Below the pieces are notes generated by a model. It searched no databases, was not told where the DNA came from, and was given only the letters and a program-made list of their open reading frames with translations. A stretch of 6,085 bases of DNA from positions 164 to 6,248 of the forward strand of contig DNNS01000123.1 in the NCBI GenBank assembly GCA_003497555.1, read 5' to 3'. Origin of the DNA: Spirochaetia bacterium. Its GTDB lineage: Bacteria > Spirochaetota > UBA12135. Positions 4,920 to 6,085 of this stretch are shown piece by piece; positions within the stretch are counted from its first letter, which is position 1, and every line of letters starts with the position of its first letter. Both the position numbers and the translations under genes were made by a program.

Positions 4920-6085
4920 TTATTTTATCTCTCTTTTATCTTCAGGCACATATTGCCATAGAAAATCTTTCATTATTTTCCATCCATCATAACGGCATAT
5001 ATTTTCTGATGCATTATCGGTATTCCAGGCAGCCTCTGCTCCATAAGGAATAACCTCATATTCCTGTTTTTTCCATGATTTGGGATTATTAATTTCCCGG
5101 GGAACATGAAGAGACCATAGAGTACTCACATAACCATCCAGCTGGTAATTTTTAACTTCTTTGGCTATATTTACTATGTTGGTAGAATTAATCCATGATA
5201 CTCCATATACTGAAAACCCCTTGTCTTTTAGTATTTTCAGCATGGGAAATTTTTCATAGCCGCGGTAATGCCAGCTCCAAATTTGAATATCCTTAGGTAT
5301 AAGATCAATCGCGCCGGCTGTATTCCAGGGAGACCCGCCATGCAAATTATACTCCAGTAGATTTCCCTTCTCGTCGAGAAATTGAACGGGAGCAAAAAGA
5401 TGGTCTCCCCACATACACATTATAACCTTTTTTTTGCGGCAGTAATCTGCCAGACGACTGATATGATCCGCATAGAGTACATCATTAGATTTGGAATATC
5501 CGCTTGAACCCAAATCCCATGCTTCATCAAGGCCAAGATGTATTCTGCCCGGATTATCAAACAACTCGATAACTTCATCAAGAACGGAAAAAATCAGCTT
5601 GTAAACCTGCTCATTTTCCATTTTAAAAGTTCTTTTTATTCTTTTATTTTTTCTTCCTTCTTTAAGCCAATTCGGGACAGTACCGGCCGGCGGTTCAAGC
5701 AGGTGCTCAATATTTTTTTCTATTGACGCGCCTTCTTCAACCGGGCTGAAATTAAAGCCGGCAAGACAATTAACTTCGGGAATAAGCTCCATATTAAATT
5801 TTTTCGCGGCCGCCGCCAGCTCTTTTATGGAATTCTGACTGCGGTTAGTGAGCCAAATACCGGGATTCTTTATTAATTCAATATTGGCTTTAGGAAAAAT
5901 TACTATTTCATTATATTTACACCGGGCGGCCCGCCGAAAATATTCGAGCATAAAATCATTAGAAAAAACAAAGGTAGACAAAATTGCTCTGTTTAATACA
6001 TCTGGATAATCATTGATCTTTAAAGCCGGAATTTTCTGTAAACTGTTGTTTTCCATCAGAGACAGCAAAGTTTGCAGGCCGTTAA
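4920..6085 (-). CDS. GH20-like beta-N-acetylhexosaminidase, catalytic barrel (N-terminus beyond the right edge)
   Basis: The frame is open from the window edge to TAA 4922-4920, giving 387 visible residues. The first residues read NGLQTLLSLMENN, then IPALKINDYPDVLNRA. This matches the GH20 junction (GLQTL ... IPxxxIxDxPxxxxR) between the N-terminal alpha/beta domain and the barrel, so the real start lies outside the window. The TTG at 6068 is an internal leucine. GH20 enzymes remove terminal GlcNAc or GalNAc by substrate-assisted catalysis using an Asp-Glu pair. The pair is seen in HLGLDEAW, with Asp at 5528-5526 and Glu at 5525-5523 (visible residues 186-187). Other family features are LIPEVNCLAG, IWSWHYRGY (tryptophans near visible residues 269 and 271), STLW and AEAAWN. 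The second glycine of the common HxGGDE motif is leucine here. No signal peptide can be judged. It is upstream of, and codirectional with, the LamG gene. Confidence 0.85.
   Translation of the reverse strand, partial: NGLQTLLSLMENNSLQKIPALKINDYPDVLNRAILSTFVFSNDFMLEYFRRAARCKYNEIVIFPKANIELIKNPGIWLTNRSQNSIKELAAAAKKFNMELIPEVNCLAGFNFSPVEEGASIEKNIEHLLEPPAGTVPNWLKEGRKNKRIKRTFKMENEQVYKLIFSVLDEVIELFDNPGRIHLGLDEAWDLGSSGYSKSNDVLYADHISRLADYCRKKKVIMCMWGDHLFAPVQFLDEKGNLLEYNLHGGSPWNTAGAIDLIPKDIQIWSWHYRGYEKFPMLKILKDKGFSVYGVSWINSTNIVNIAKEVKNYQLDGYVSTLWSLHVPREINNPKSWKKQEYEVIPYGAEAAWNTDNASENICRYDGWKIMKDFLWQYVPEDKREIK

Noticed and set aside
4835..5053. Plus-strand frame of 72 codons between the LamG and GH20 genes
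   Set aside because: Most of it overlaps the conserved C-terminus of the GH20 gene in antisense, and it lacks a ribosome binding site.
1..6085. CRISPR arrays, insertion sequences, tRNA or rRNA genes
   Set aside because: No regularly spaced repeats, transposase-like frames, terminal inverted repeats or RNA gene signatures were seen on either strand.

Overview
The window is an AT-rich (roughly one third GC by eye) stretch of bacterial DNA that looks like a carbohydrate-degradation locus. It holds four substantial genes. A transcriptional regulator runs off the left edge. Next to it and divergent is a very large secreted multidomain glycoside hydrolase of clan GH-A type. Convergent with that gene are a small secreted LamG/concanavalin-like protein and a GH20 beta-hexosaminidase-type enzyme that runs off the right edge. 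Clean GGAG-type ribosome binding sites, Sec signal peptides, a PocR-domain regulator and this mix of enzymes would suit a Lentisphaerota/Kiritimatiellota-like or other polysaccharide-degrading bacterium. The taxonomy is inference: no rRNA or marker gene is present.

Layout. Positions 1-373 (minus) encode the N-terminal 124 residues of a PocR-type sensory domain, usually the input domain of an AraC-family regulator; the DNA-binding part lies outside the window. Positions 374-723 form a divergent, very AT-rich regulatory region of 350 bases. It carries a good promoter for the regulator, a repeated AAACWGTAAA motif, a candidate forward promoter, and a 30-codon small ORF with a signal-peptide-like N-terminus (612-704). 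Positions 724-4131 (plus) encode a 1135-residue secreted enzyme. Its parts are a signal peptide, a beta-sandwich, a long helical insert, a TIM barrel with candidate catalytic glutamates E525 and E701, a Rossmann-like domain, a GH2-like jelly roll and an unassigned C-terminus. Positions 4132-4159 are a 28-base convergent gap with a compact terminator hairpin, whose U-tract on the minus strand is supplied by the poly-A end of the large gene. Positions 4160-4783 (minus) encode the small LamG protein, with its own promoter and ribosome binding site. Positions 4920-6085 (minus) are the catalytic barrel of a GH20-like enzyme whose N-terminus lies beyond the window.

Working model (inference). The PocR regulator senses a small ligand and controls the divergent glycosidase. 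The glycosidase and the GH20 enzyme remove sugars, plausibly hexose and N-acetylhexosamine residues, from a complex glycan, and the LamG protein may bind that glycan outside the cytoplasm. The main novelty candidate is the large GH-A enzyme: clan membership is readable from its motifs, but its family and its helical insert are not recognised.
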